This document shows, piece after piece, positions 7,343 through 15,361 of a stretch of 64,000 nucleotides of DNA. The stretch comes from Stenomitos rutilans HA7619-LM2 (GTDB lineage Bacteria > Cyanobacteriota > Cyanobacteriia > Leptolyngbyales > Leptolyngbyaceae): positions 35,217-99,216 of the forward strand of contig JAHHIE010000021.1 in assembly GCA_019358945.1 (NCBI GenBank), written 5' to 3'. Position 1 is the stretch's first letter, and every line of letters begins with the position of its first letter. The notes beneath the pieces are model-generated. The model saw nothing but the letters and a program-made list of their open reading frames with translations, had not been told where the DNA came from and searched no databases. The position numbers and the translations under genes are program-made.

Positions 7343-10108
7343 ATGGCAGACAGCGCTGTTTTCATCTCCAGTTCCAGCCGCGATCGCGTCGATCATGATG
7401 TGTTCATTTCTTACTCGCGGCGCGATAGTGAGTTTGCGCGTCAGCTTTTAACTCGACTCAAGGGCGAAAACCGGGATGCCTGGGTTGATTGGCAATCGAT
7501 TGAAGCAGCGGAAGACTTTTGGCGGGCGATCGAAATTGGCATTGAAGCCGCCAATACGTTTGTTTTCATCCTCAGCTCCGATTCGGTGGCATCTCAATAC
7601 TGCAAGCAAGAAATTGACCATGCGGTAAAGCACAACAAGCGCCTGATTCCAGTCGTGTGTCGCACGGTAGACGCAACCACTGTTCATGCCGCACTGCGTC
7701 CCCTCAATTGGATTGCCTTTCAAGCATGGAACGATGACGTTGCCTTTGCTCAACTGGTACGGGCGATCGACACTGACTTACCCTACGTGCGAATGCACAC
7801 GCGCCTACAGGTAAAGGCGATCGAATGGAACAAACGCGGACGCGATGACAGCTTTTTGCTGCGAAAGATGGATCTAGCCGATGCGGAAACCTGGTTGACT
7901 GGCAGCAACGGCAAAGAACCCACGCCAACCGCACTGCAACAGGACTACATCACGACCAGTCGCACCTTTGAGGATAATTACAATCAACTGCTGGCACGGG
8001 GAGAACGGGCAGGTAAACAGGTGAAGGTTGCGGCGTTTGTGGTGCCGCTTGCAGTTGCGATCGCATCTGTTGCTGGAGTGGTTGCCTTCTTCAAAACTCA
8101 AGATGCGACGGTTGCAGTGCAGTGGGCGAACAGCGCGGTTCAAAGAGCAAACAATGCAGAACAAAGGCGAACCGACGCAGAAACGCAGCGTAAGGATGCG
8201 GACGAAAAGCGAACGAGTGCAGAAGGCAAGCTGAAAGGTACAGAAGAGAAGTTGTCGGATGCAAAAGGAAAGTTATCTAACGCAGAAGCATTGCGGCAGC
8301 GTGCAGAAGCAACGCAACGAGATGCAGAAGGAAAAGCGCGTAATGCACAACTAAAGCTAGCGGGTATAGAAACAAAATTTACCATTGCTAGTGCTGATTT
8401 GCAGCAGAAGGAAAAGAACATTCAGGATGTATGGGAGTTTAGTGAGGCTGAATCTCAGCGCCTTCAACATAACTATACTCAAGCCCTAGACATCATCAAC
8501 CGAGTTATTCAGAAAAATCCCCATAACACTTTTGCTTTGTTTAGCCGAGGCTGGACTCATGATTTAATGAAGGACTATCGGGCGGCTGAGGCGGACTTTC
8601 GTCAAGCGATTAAGCTTGACCCCAAGTATGCTAGAGCTTACAACGGCCTTGGGCTTGCCTTATCAGATCAAAATAGGCTCGATGAAGCAATTGTCAATCT
8701 CCGTAAAGCAACCAAGCTTGACCCCAAACTTGCTACTGCTTACAGCAACTTAGGTAACTTGCTATACCAGCGGAATAAGAGCAGTGAGGCAATCACTGTC
8801 CTTCGTAAAGCAATCAAGCTTGATCCCAAGCTTGCTAACGCTCACAACAATCTTGGACTTGTGTTGATGGGTGAGAACAAGTTTGATGAAGCAACCGCTG
8901 CTCTGCGTAAAGCAATAGAGCTAAACCCCAATGAAGCTTTTATTTATAGCAATTTAGGACTTGTGCTGAAGAATCAGAAAAAGCTTGATGCAGCAATCAC
9001 TGTTCTTTACAAAGCCATTGAACTTGACCCGAAATATCCTGAGGCTTATTACAATCTGGGTCTTACTCTGTACAAGCAAAATAAACTGGACGAGGCAATC
9101 ACTGCTTACCACAAAGCGATCGAGCTTGATCTAAGCCACGCTGAAGTCTACAACAATTTAGGTATTGCACTGTATAAACAGGACAAGCTGAATGAAGCAA
9201 TCACTATGCTCCACAAAGCTATTGAACTTGACCCGAAATATCCTGAGGCTTATTACAATCTGGGTCTTACACTGTATAAGCAAAACAAGCTGGATGAGGT
9301 AGTTACCGCTTTCAAGCAAGCGATAAGATTTGCGCCTCAAAATGCTGAGACTTACTACAATCTAGGTGTTGTACTGTTTAAGCAGTACAAACTAGATGAG
9401 GCAACTACTATGCTCCGCAAAGCTACTGAACTTAACCCAAAATATCCTGGAGCTTATTACAATCTTGGTCTTGTGCTGTACAAGCAAAACAAGCTGGATG
9501 AGGCAGTTGCTGCTTTTAAACAAGCGACAAAATTTGACTCGAAAAGTGCTCAGGTTTACTACATATTGGGTGTTGTACTGTCGGAACGGAACAAGCTAAA
9601 TGATGCCGTTAATGCCTATAGACAGGCGGTTGAACTAGACACTAAAAATGCTGAGGCTTATTATAACCTGGGGATTACGTTATACAAGCAAGATAATCTG
9701 AATGAGGCAGTTAACGCTTTTAATCAAGCGATAACACTCGATCCGAAAAATGCTGAGGCTTACTACAATTTGGGCATTGTATTGTTTGAGCAGAACAAAC
9801 TGGATGATGCCGTTAATACGTACCGTAAAGCGATCGAGATTGCTCCTAGAGAAGCTAAAATTTACAACAATTTGGGAAATACGCTGAGAAGACAGAATAA
9901 GCTCAATGAGGCGATCATTGTCCTTAATCGCGCGATTGAAATTAGTCCTACCCTTTCTCCAGCCTATGCTAACCGAGGTTTAGTCTATTTCAACTTGAAA
10001 CGGTATGCAGAAGCCCTAGCAGACCTGAATCGAGCCATCGACGAGCTTAACTTCAAGAAAGATTGGGTGTTGCAGTTGCGGGAGCAGGTGAGGAGGGAGG
10101 TGAAGTGA
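7343..10108 (+). CDS. TIR-domain, transmembrane, coiled-coil, TPR-repeat protein
   Basis: This is a 921-residue protein from the ATG at 7343; a TTG 36 bases upstream is less likely. A TIR domain covers about residues 15-140: D-V-F-I-S-Y-S-R-R-D near 18, box-2-like P-L-N-W-I near 115, and the Y-C-K-Q-E helix whose Glu90 sits where catalytic Glu is found in NAD-cleaving TIRs. A linker typical of cyanobacterial TIR proteins (P-T-P-T-A-L-Q-Q-D-Y-I) follows, then one transmembrane helix (about 230-252), an Ala/Lys/Glu-rich coiled coil (about 260-365) and about 16 TPRs. Repeats around 9021-9070 and 9225-9275 are identical DNA, so the array has expanded recently. The likely role is NAD-degrading or signalling in defence or cell death (inference), anchored at the membrane with the TPRs as sensor. 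Confidence 0.9.
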   Translation: MADSAVFISSSSRDRVDHDVFISYSRRDSEFARQLLTRLKGENRDAWVDWQSIEAAEDFWRAIEIGIEAANTFVFILSSDSVASQYCKQEIDHAVKHNKRLIPVVCRTVDATTVHAALRPLNWIAFQAWNDDVAFAQLVRAIDTDLPYVRMHTRLQVKAIEWNKRGRDDSFLLRKMDLADAETWLTGSNGKEPTPTALQQDYITTSRTFEDNYNQLLARGERAGKQVKVAAFVVPLAVAIASVAGVVAFFKTQDATVAVQWANSAVQRANNAEQRRTDAETQRKDADEKRTSAEGKLKGTEEKLSDAKGKLSNAEALRQRAEATQRDAEGKARNAQLKLAGIETKFTIASADLQQKEKNIQDVWEFSEAESQRLQHNYTQALDIINRVIQKNPHNTFALFSRGWTHDLMKDYRAAEADFRQAIKLDPKYARAYNGLGLALSDQNRLDEAIVNLRKATKLDPKLATAYSNLGNLLYQRNKSSEAITVLRKAIKLDPKLANAHNNLGLVLMGENKFDEATAALRKAIELNPNEAFIYSNLGLVLKNQKKLDAAITVLYKAIELDPKYPEAYYNLGLTLYKQNKLDEAITAYHKAIELDLSHAEVYNNLGIALYKQDKLNEAITMLHKAIELDPKYPEAYYNLGLTLYKQNKLDEVVTAFKQAIRFAPQNAETYYNLGVVLFKQYKLDEATTMLRKATELNPKYPGAYYNLGLVLYKQNKLDEAVAAFKQATKFDSKSAQVYYILGVVLSERNKLNDAVNAYRQAVELDTKNAEAYYNLGITLYKQDNLNEAVNAFNQAITLDPKNAEAYYNLGIVLFEQNKLDDAVNTYRKAIEIAPREAKIYNNLGNTLRRQNKLNEAIIVLNRAIEISPTLSPAYANRGLVYFNLKRYAEALADLNRAIDELNFKKDWVLQLREQVRREVK

Positions 10109-10223
10109 GCGTGTAGGGTATGGGGTGTAGGGAGGAGGGGCGCTCCTTATACTAGTAAGCATTTCAGAGGAATGGAGAAAGCGCACTACTATAGAGTTAA
10201 CTGAGCAGTTGTTAGAGTTAGTC

Positions 10224-10424
10224 ATGGTTACTCAGCTCAATATCAACGAATCTCTGCTCCAGGAGGCACTAGCACTCGATGACCAGGCAACCATTGATGC
10301 CCTGGTAGAAACGGCCCTGCGCGAATACATTCAACGCCGTAAGCGGCTCAAAGTGCTAGACCTCTTTGGAACGATCGATTACGACGAAGCTTACGATTAC
10401 AAGCAACAACGACAGCAGGCATGA
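10224..10424 (+). CDS. vapB: VapB-type antitoxin
   Basis: This 66-residue protein has the VapB-family pattern: M-V-T-Q-L-N-I-N-E-S-L-L-Q-E-A followed by A-L-V-E-T-A-L-R-E-Y-I-Q-R-R, a ribbon-helix-helix-like DNA-binding part. A short C-terminus (L-F-G-T-I-D-Y-D) probably blocks the toxin. The ATG at 10224 is chosen over the TTG at 10209 because it gives the normal family N-terminus. The stop overlaps the toxin start by four bases (ATGA), the usual coupling in vapBC operons. Such antitoxins normally repress their own promoter; I see no clear operator. Confidence 0.85.
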   Translation: MVTQLNINESLLQEALALDDQATIDALVETALREYIQRRKRLKVLDLFGTIDYDEAYDYKQQRQQA

Positions 10425-10831
10425 GCGTCATTGTTGATACGTCTGTTTGGTCACTGGCGCTACGTCGGAAAGCCCTGCCTACTAATTCTTCGATCGTTGC
10501 AACTCTACAAGACTTAATTGCCAATGATCAAGTCGCCTTATTAGGCGCGATTCGTCAAGAAATTCTTTCAGGCATTCGTAGCTCCGAACAGTTCATTCGC
10601 TTACGAAACTACCTGAGAGCTTTGCCAGATATAACGCTCGCGATCGAAGATTACGAACTTGCCGCAGAGTTCTTTAATACCTGCCGGAGCAAAGGCATTC
10701 AAGGCTCAAATACGGACTTTCTGATCTGTGCAGCGGCTCATCGTCGCAGTTTCAGTATTTTTACAACCGATCAAGATCTGCAAAATTTTCAAGCACACAT
10801 TCCCATTGTTTTGTTGCCAACTCAAAGCTAG
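10421..10831 (+). CDS. vapC: VapC-type PIN-domain ribonuclease toxin
   Basis: This 136-residue PIN domain begins M-S-V-I-V-D-T-S-V-W. The acidic residues for metal binding are all visible: D6, the Glu in R-Q-E-I-L-S-G (about 47), the Asp in G-S-N-T-D-F-L-I-C (about 99) and the Asp in F-T-T-D-Q-D (about 117). VapC toxins cleave specific RNAs, often tRNAs. It overlaps the vapB stop by four bases. It is intact and is the first of four PIN modules in about 3.3 kb. Confidence 0.9.
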   Translation: MSVIVDTSVWSLALRRKALPTNSSIVATLQDLIANDQVALLGAIRQEILSGIRSSEQFIRLRNYLRALPDITLAIEDYELAAEFFNTCRSKGIQGSNTDFLICAAAHRRSFSIFTTDQDLQNFQAHIPIVLLPTQS

Positions 10832-10902
10832 GAAAAGCATCAATTGCATAAGCAGGTACGGATGAACGCGCACGATGGACATGCTCACAACCGGATGCGA
10901 CG

Positions 10903-11051
10903 TTAGACTGAAGTCAAATCATTCTGGGCGATGGCATGAGAACGATCGAAACCACAGCAACGATTACTAAAGATGGGCAACTTACCCTGCAAGTGCCGCC
11001 CGATCTTGCGCCTGGTCAGCACCGCGTTGTTGTTGTTATTGATGAGCAGCT
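10903..11051. repeat. Copy A of a duplicated promoter and antitoxin N-terminus
   Basis: This stretch matches 13005-13153 almost base for base: the shared upstream CAAATCATTCTGGGCG and roughly the first 38 codons of the following small gene. Differences are few and mostly silent. After this point both the antitoxin C-termini and the toxins differ. Confidence 0.9.
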
Positions 11052-11196
11052 TGAATTATCGCTGCCTCAGGCTCAGACTGATCCTTTGATTGGTCTCTTT
11101 TCCGGTACTCCTGAGCTTGGCACACAGTCAGAAGCGATTCTACAGTCCGAGATTACAGCTAACACTGGTTGGACGTGGAAACAATTACCGCTGTAG
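10936..11196 (+). CDS. Probable antitoxin of PIN toxin pair (copy A)
   Basis: This 86-residue protein has an N-terminal half (T-I-T-K-D-G-Q-L-T-L-Q-V-P-P-D-L then H-R-V-V-V-V-I-D-E-Q) that looks like a small beta-rich domain common upstream of cyanobacterial PIN genes. The C-terminal half (about 40-86) is unrelated to that of copy B and presumably contacts this pair's own toxin. It overlaps the toxin gene by about 28 bases. No laboratory-studied relative comes to mind, so antitoxin function rests on position and layout. Confidence 0.75.
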   Translation: MRTIETTATITKDGQLTLQVPPDLAPGQHRVVVVIDEQLELSLPQAQTDPLIGLFSGTPELGTQSEAILQSEITANTGWTWKQLPL

Positions 11197-11594
11197 CAGA
11201 CACAGGCTTTGTCGTTGCCTTACTTAATCGATCGGATGCAAGTCATGCAGCCGCAGTCAGTGTATATCTCCAACAGCAAAGCATCCTGCTACCACAAACG
11301 ACCTTAACTGAAGTTGCTTACTTGGTCGGGCGTGATGCTAGCACTGCAACCACGGTCGCTTTCTTACAAGGACTCTCTGCCAGTCGCTTTCACTTAACAG
11401 CTCTAATTGCACAGGATTTGATTCGAGTCGCAGCGATTCTTGACCAGTACGCAGATAGTCGGATTGATTTTGTTGATGCCACTGTAATGGCGATCGCTGA
11501 ACGCTACCGTAGCCAAACCATTTTGACCCTAGATCAACGAGACTTTCGCATCCTCCGTCCCCAACACTGTGAGAGCTTTATCTTGCTGCCTTAA
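11169..11594 (+). CDS. PIN-domain toxin (VapC-like)
   Basis: This 141-residue PIN protein starts at TTG 11169 or, giving a slightly shorter protein, GTG 11175; no ATG is available upstream of the first catalytic residue. Acidic residues are visible in A-V-A-D-T-G-F-V, L-T-E-V-A-Y, I-D-F-V-D-A-T-V and T-L-D-Q-R-D-F. The start lies inside the preceding antitoxin gene, so translation is coupled. The protein resembles the PIN toxin at 11981 (shared A-E-R-Y-R-x-Q-x-I-L-T-L-D), suggesting common descent. Confidence 0.85.
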   Translation: MDVETITAVADTGFVVALLNRSDASHAAAVSVYLQQQSILLPQTTLTEVAYLVGRDASTATTVAFLQGLSASRFHLTALIAQDLIRVAAILDQYADSRIDFVDATVMAIAERYRSQTILTLDQRDFRILRPQHCESFILLP

Positions 11595-11777
11595 AGATTC
11601 GGCGATCGAGCTTGGCTTCAAAGAAGATGCCGTCTTGCAGTTGCGAGAGCAGGTAAGAGAAAGGCTAAAGGCTAAAAACTAAAGGCTAAAAGATAAGGGA
11701 TGAATGGGGAGGGATGAAGAGAGATGAGGGGCGACGAGGGGCGATCGGGCTATTCTTAATCTGCTAAGGTATAAGAC
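11595..11777. repeat. Seven-base repeat cluster (GGCTAAA / GGGATGA types)
   Basis: Around 11656-11745 there are imperfect runs of GGCTAAA and then GAGGGATGA-like seven-base units. This is one of the STRR clusters found between genes throughout the window. No gene is seen here. Confidence 0.65.
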
Positions 11778-12002
11778 ATGAAAGCCACGACCGTCTACTT
11801 ATCTGAGGAAGCAACGTTAGCGCTAGAGAAACTGGCTCAGCAGCTAAACCGTCCTGCTTCTGAGCTAATTCAAGATGCGATCGATCGCTATCTTTTGAAT
11901 AGCCATGCATCGCTTCCTCCTTCTATTGGGCTGGGAGCCAGTGGCAGCGGCGATCTTTCAGAGCGCGATGAAGAACTGCTGTGGCAAGAATCGATGTCCT
12001 AG
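11778..12002 (+). CDS. Ribbon-helix-helix antitoxin
   Basis: This 74-residue protein begins M-K-A-T-T-V-Y-L-S-E-E-A followed by R-P-A-S-E-L-I-Q-D-A-I-D-R-Y-L, the strand-helix-helix pattern of CopG/ParD-type repressors. The C-terminus (L-G-L-G-A-S-type segment through D-E-E-L-L-W) is the usual toxin-binding tail. Its last 22 bases overlap the GTG start of the PIN toxin. Confidence 0.83.
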   Translation: MKATTVYLSEEATLALEKLAQQLNRPASELIQDAIDRYLLNSHASLPPSIGLGASGSGDLSERDEELLWQESMS

Positions 12003-12397
12003 CGGATACCAGCGGCATTATTGCCCTGCTCGATCGCGACGATCGTTATCATCAAGCTGCGATCAAAGTTGCTAGGGCAAATACGCTTACGGTGCCTTCA
12101 ACCGTCTTACCTGAAGTTGATTATTTAGTCAGCAAGTATTTGGGTGAGGCTGTGGCACAAGCGTTTATTCAAGATTTGGCAGATGCTCATTTCAACTACC
12201 TTACCGTGGAACTTGATGACATCAGAAACGCATTAGACGTTATGACTCGCTACAAAGGCGTTCCTCTTGGCTTAGTCGATGCAAGTCTGGTTGCGCTAGC
12301 AGAACGCTATCGTGTGCAAAAAATACTGACGCTCGATCGACGACACTTCAGCTTGATTAAACCGAGAGGATTGGAATACCTGGAATTACTACCCTAA
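11981..12397 (+). CDS. PIN-domain toxin (VapC-like)
   Basis: This 138-residue PIN protein starts at GTG 11981, within the antitoxin gene. Active-site acids lie in V-L-A-D-T-S-G-I, L-P-E-V-D-Y-L, G-L-V-D-A-S-L and T-L-D-R-R-H-F; the last carries His where Asp is often found, so one acidic residue may be shifted or missing. It is paired with the preceding RHH antitoxin. The stop codon shares a base with the ATG of the following papain-fold remnant, an abrupt junction that suggests recombination here. Confidence 0.85.
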   Translation: MARIDVLADTSGIIALLDRDDRYHQAAIKVARANTLTVPSTVLPEVDYLVSKYLGEAVAQAFIQDLADAHFNYLTVELDDIRNALDVMTRYKGVPLGLVDASLVALAERYRVQKILTLDRRHFSLIKPRGLEYLELLP

Positions 12398-12603
12398 TGG
12401 TTTTCAGGGAATGTCTTACAGGTAGCGCGATCGCCAAAAATGGGAGACATGAGGGCATTGCTGTTACGATCGAAGACACAGAAATCGTTTTTGATAACCA
12501 TCATCCTCGTGGCATCCCCAGAAAAACCTGGTTAGCGAATCTTCAGTTCCACAACAAAGCGTTTAGTGGTCAGCCCTTCCAGGTTACCGAAACAACCTTT
12601 TGA
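12397..12603 (+). pseudogene. 5'-truncated papain-fold toxin (Tox-PL-2-like) remnant
   Basis: This 68-codon frame resembles the C-terminal half of cyanobacterial papain-fold toxin 2 proteins. It has the catalytic-His strand N-G-R-H-E-G-I-A-V, then I-V-F-D-N-H-H-P-R-G-I-P-R-x-x-W-L. The N-terminal part with the catalytic Cys is absent; the frame begins exactly at the stop codon of the PIN toxin. I therefore read it as a broken gene cut off at its 5' end. The similarity is from memory of the family and should be checked by profile search. An alternative is a small intact protein of unknown function. Confidence 0.55.
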
Positions 12604-12612
12604 GAGGTCATC

Positions 12613-12960
12613 ATGCAAGAAGCGATTCAGTATCCAGCCGCGCACCAGGCGGAGTATCTCTACCCGCTGCTGCATCGAATTAAAGCAAGACCGGGCATGT
12701 ATCTAGGGCGACCCTCTCTCACTCGTCTCAGAATGCTACTACTGGGCTACAGCTTGGCGCGGCGAGAACTAAATCTGCCTCTGACTGAGCAGGAAAAAAG
12801 CTTCGATGGGTTTCAAGACTGGATACAACAGCGCTTTCAGATCCAGTCTTCCCAGGCATGGGACAGCATCATTTTATTCCACTCAACCGATGAGCAAGAG
12901 GCTTTAACAAGATTCTTCCAGCTCTTTGAAGAGTTTTGCGAAGCGGTGAAGCGACCTTAA
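12613..12960 (+). CDS. Hypothetical protein, candidate immunity protein of the papain-fold toxin
   Basis: This is a 115-residue soluble protein with GAGAGG nine bases before the ATG. It contains R-I-K-A-R-P-G-M-Y-L-G-R-P-S-L-T-R-L followed by a helical G-Y-S-L-A-R region, and ends in F-Q-L-F-E-E-F-C-E-A. The P-G-M-Y-L-G pattern recurs in small proteins encoded next to polymorphic toxins, so I suggest an immunity role. It follows the toxin remnant by nine bases, in the order expected of toxin then immunity. If the toxin is dead, this gene would be an orphan. Confidence 0.55.
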   Translation: MQEAIQYPAAHQAEYLYPLLHRIKARPGMYLGRPSLTRLRMLLLGYSLARRELNLPLTEQEKSFDGFQDWIQQRFQIQSSQAWDSIILFHSTDEQEALTRFFQLFEEFCEAVKRP

Positions 12961-13004
12961 GCGATTGTAGGGGTTGATAAAGGGGCGATCGGGCCTGGGT
13001 GAAG

Positions 13005-13153
13005 CGCTAAACTAAGTTCAAATCATTCTGGGCGTTTGTATGAGAATGATCGAGACCACAGCAACGATTACTAAAGATGGGCAACTTACCCTGCAAGTGC
13101 CGCCCGATCTTGCGCCTGGTCAGCACCGTGTTGTTGTTGTCATTGATGAGCAG
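13005..13153. repeat. Copy B of a duplicated promoter and antitoxin N-terminus
   Basis: Near-identical to 10903-11051, same strand, about 2.1 kb apart. The match covers the upstream region and the first 38 or so codons of the antitoxin gene, then ends sharply. Confidence 0.9.
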
Positions 13154-13261
13154 TCTGTTCCTACTCCCCAGCGATCGCCCCTACAATTTTCAGCCTACCC
13201 GGTTGGGTTAGTCTCTCCCGCTCTAACCTTCCGTCGAGAAGATCTCTATGGCGACTCATAA
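13040..13261 (+). CDS. Probable antitoxin of PIN toxin pair (copy B)
   Basis: This 73-residue protein has residues 1-38 almost identical to the antitoxin at 10936 (M-R-M-I-E-T-T-A-T-I-T-K-D-G against M-R-T-I-E-T-T-A-T-I-T-K-D-G), while residues 39-73 are unrelated. It overlaps its toxin by 14 bases. The fusion of one N-terminal domain to different tails is what is expected when antitoxins are rebuilt by shuffling so that each tail fits its own toxin. Confidence 0.78.
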   Translation: MRMIETTATITKDGQLTLQVPPDLAPGQHRVVVVIDEQSVPTPQRSPLQFSAYPVGLVSPALTFRREDLYGDS

Positions 13262-13691
13262 CGCTGTTTTCATCGACATAGACGTACTCATTTATGCCAA
13301 GCTGTCTCTCTCGCCGTTTCATCGTCAAGCTGTAGAGAGATTGCAGACCTTAGAGATAGCAGGAACCCAATTCTGGATCAGCAGCCAAATCATCAGGGAA
13401 TATCTTTCTGCGTTGACGCGCCCTAGCGACTTGTCCGCGCACATTCTCGTTGCGACACTGGTAGAGGATAGTCACTATTTTGTCAGCCAATTTGAGGTTG
13501 CTGAAGATAATCGTGAAACGACAGAAAGGTTACTAACTTTGATTGAGCAGGTTAGCGTAGGCGGCAAGCAAGTCTATGATGCGAATATCGTTGCTACAAT
13601 GCAGGCCTATGAAATTCCATCGCTGCTAACTCACAATACTCAGGATTTCAACCGTTTTTCCAATCTCGTTACTTTAATGCCGTTGGTCTAA
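13248..13691 (+). CDS. PIN-domain toxin (VapC-like), different subfamily
   Basis: This 147-residue PIN protein has active-site acids in F-I-D-I-D-V-L-I-Y, I-I-R-E-Y-L, V-Y-D-A-N-I and N-T-Q-D-F-N-R-F. Its sequence is not close to the PIN proteins at 11169 or 11981 although its antitoxin shares their region's N-terminus with copy A. The ATG at 13248 lies inside the antitoxin gene. Confidence 0.85.
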   Translation: MATHNAVFIDIDVLIYAKLSLSPFHRQAVERLQTLEIAGTQFWISSQIIREYLSALTRPSDLSAHILVATLVEDSHYFVSQFEVAEDNRETTERLLTLIEQVSVGGKQVYDANIVATMQAYEIPSLLTHNTQDFNRFSNLVTLMPLV

Positions 13692-13905
13692 CGACGCAGC
13701 AGGTGTACTATTTGGGTCATGGCGAGAGACGATGACGATCGGACGTATCTTGGCAGCAAGCCCCAAATCGACCAACCATACTCCGCCTGGTTTAGGGTTC
13801 ATCGAGCGAATCCAATACCTCTTGTTCAACGACTCTAGAGCACCTGGCAGCTAGTCAGACATATCCTACTTGAGATAATGAGCGTATCCTTCCGCAAGTA
13901 CAGCC

Positions 13906-14547
13906 ATGTTTGCGATCGTCTCCCATAAGAACCTTCAACTTCGACCTGGCGGAGTCTTACGATTGCCTGCTACGTGGGACGAGTATGAGAGCCTGAGCGC
14001 ACAACGCGGTGACGGTTCGTTGCCTCGACTTAAGTACCGCAATGGAGAAGTCTTGCTAATGTCGCCTCTGCCACATCACGGAAAAGATGCCAGCCTGATC
14101 GCTGATATCATCAAAACACTGCTAGATCACGCAAATAGCGAGTATGACTCCTTTACGCCAATTACGATGAAGCTACCGGAAGAAAGCGGGATTGAACCAG
14201 ACTATTGCTTCTACATTGACAATTGGGAAGCCGTGCTAGGCAAAAAGCGGATTGATTGGCGCAGTGATCCACCACCCGATCTGGTGCTTGAGATTGATGT
14301 CACCAGTTATTCCGATATCAATGATTATTTGCCGTATCAGGTTCCCGAAGTGTGGCTGTATAAGCGCAACCAACTACGTATCTATCAGCTTCAGGAGAAT
14401 GCTTACCAACTGAAAGCTCAAAGCCGCTATTTCCCAGCGATCGATCTGCCAACGCTCATTGAGTCTTGCCTTCAGCTTGCCTACGATCGCAACACCAGCG
14501 CTGCCATTCGGGACTTAAGGCAACGGCTCAGAGATGGCCTGTTGTAG
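13906..14547 (+). CDS. Uma2-family (DUF820) nuclease-like protein
   Basis: This 213-residue protein has T-W-D-E-Y-E near the start, Y-R-N-G-E-V-L-L-M-S-P, I-E-P-D-Y-C-F-Y-I and P-P-D-L-V-L-E-I-D-V-T-S, which together give the PD-(D/E)XK acids, and V-P-E-V-W-L-Y. It belongs to the longer-N-terminus branch of Uma2 and is only distantly like the copies at 5981 and 33221. It sits at the right-hand edge of the toxin-antitoxin island. Confidence 0.88.
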   Translation: MFAIVSHKNLQLRPGGVLRLPATWDEYESLSAQRGDGSLPRLKYRNGEVLLMSPLPHHGKDASLIADIIKTLLDHANSEYDSFTPITMKLPEESGIEPDYCFYIDNWEAVLGKKRIDWRSDPPPDLVLEIDVTSYSDINDYLPYQVPEVWLYKRNQLRIYQLQENAYQLKAQSRYFPAIDLPTLIESCLQLAYDRNTSAAIRDLRQRLRDGLL

Positions 14548-14554
14548 ATTCAAA

Positions 14555-15115
14555 CTAGGAGAAAATTTGTTTAGCCCACTGTCCTAGCGCCAAGCCAAAC
14601 AGCGAGAGACCGCTGAGAATAAAAAACGTGTAGGTTTTTCCAAACAAGCGGAGTAAGTCGTTTCTCGCGCCAGCGACAGTTTCGGGCAACGTCACCGCAA
14701 AAATGCCTGCGATCGCTCCTACACCAGCCATACCCAAGATATTCAACAAACCCATCGTCTTAGCCCACAGCATCGCAGCCATTACGCTGATGGCTCCAGC
14801 CATCAACATACTCGCAACGCCTGGTACCGTCCATCCCAAAAAGACCACCATCGCAAAGGCCGTTGCCAGTTGACCTTCTGCAATGCCAAAGACGCTACCC
14901 GCAAAGGCCCCAGCCAAGCCTCCAGCCAAGCCACTGCTCAACGTCCACGTTACAGCGGGTGTCAAAATAAGAATCTTGGCAATGGTCAGTGCAAAAGCAA
15001 GCGGCAACACAATGCTTTGCGCCCAGGATGGCGTATACGCAAGTAGAAAGCCAACCAGTACGTACCACAAGAAGTTAAGCGCCAGCCAGTTAAGCGGGAT
15101 GGTGGTTGTTTTCAT
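14555..15115 (-). CDS. Hypothetical integral membrane protein
   Basis: This 186-residue protein starts at the ATG at 15115; an ATG three codons upstream is also open. About five hydrophobic segments (roughly residues 10-30, 35-55, 60-80 with many Gly/Ala, 85-120 and 160-182) suggest a polytopic inner- or thylakoid-membrane protein. No motif identifies a transporter or enzyme family. It converges tightly (7 bases) with the Uma2 gene. Confidence 0.65.
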   Translation of the reverse strand: MKTTTIPLNWLALNFLWYVLVGFLLAYTPSWAQSIVLPLAFALTIAKILILTPAVTWTLSSGLAGGLAGAFAGSVFGIAEGQLATAFAMVVFLGWTVPGVASMLMAGAISVMAAMLWAKTMGLLNILGMAGVGAIAGIFAVTLPETVAGARNDLLRLFGKTYTFFILSGLSLFGLALGQWAKQIFS

Positions 15116-15361
15116 ACATTGCAACGTTGTGATGACGGGGTTGCTGACTCAAACTGAAGCTCTGTGGTAAACGCACGACCATGCAGAGGCGATCGATCCG
15201 TTATCGACTACTGTACTGAATTCGTTAGGACAGTGCCGAGGAGATTTACTTTTTTGATTGTCTCAATCTGCCGCTTTTCAACAAACAAGCTATTTACAGT
15301 GACTGTAAAGCTTTCAAGAAGATTGCGATCGCCTTCTCAGGTTAGGTATGGCTTGCAAAAG

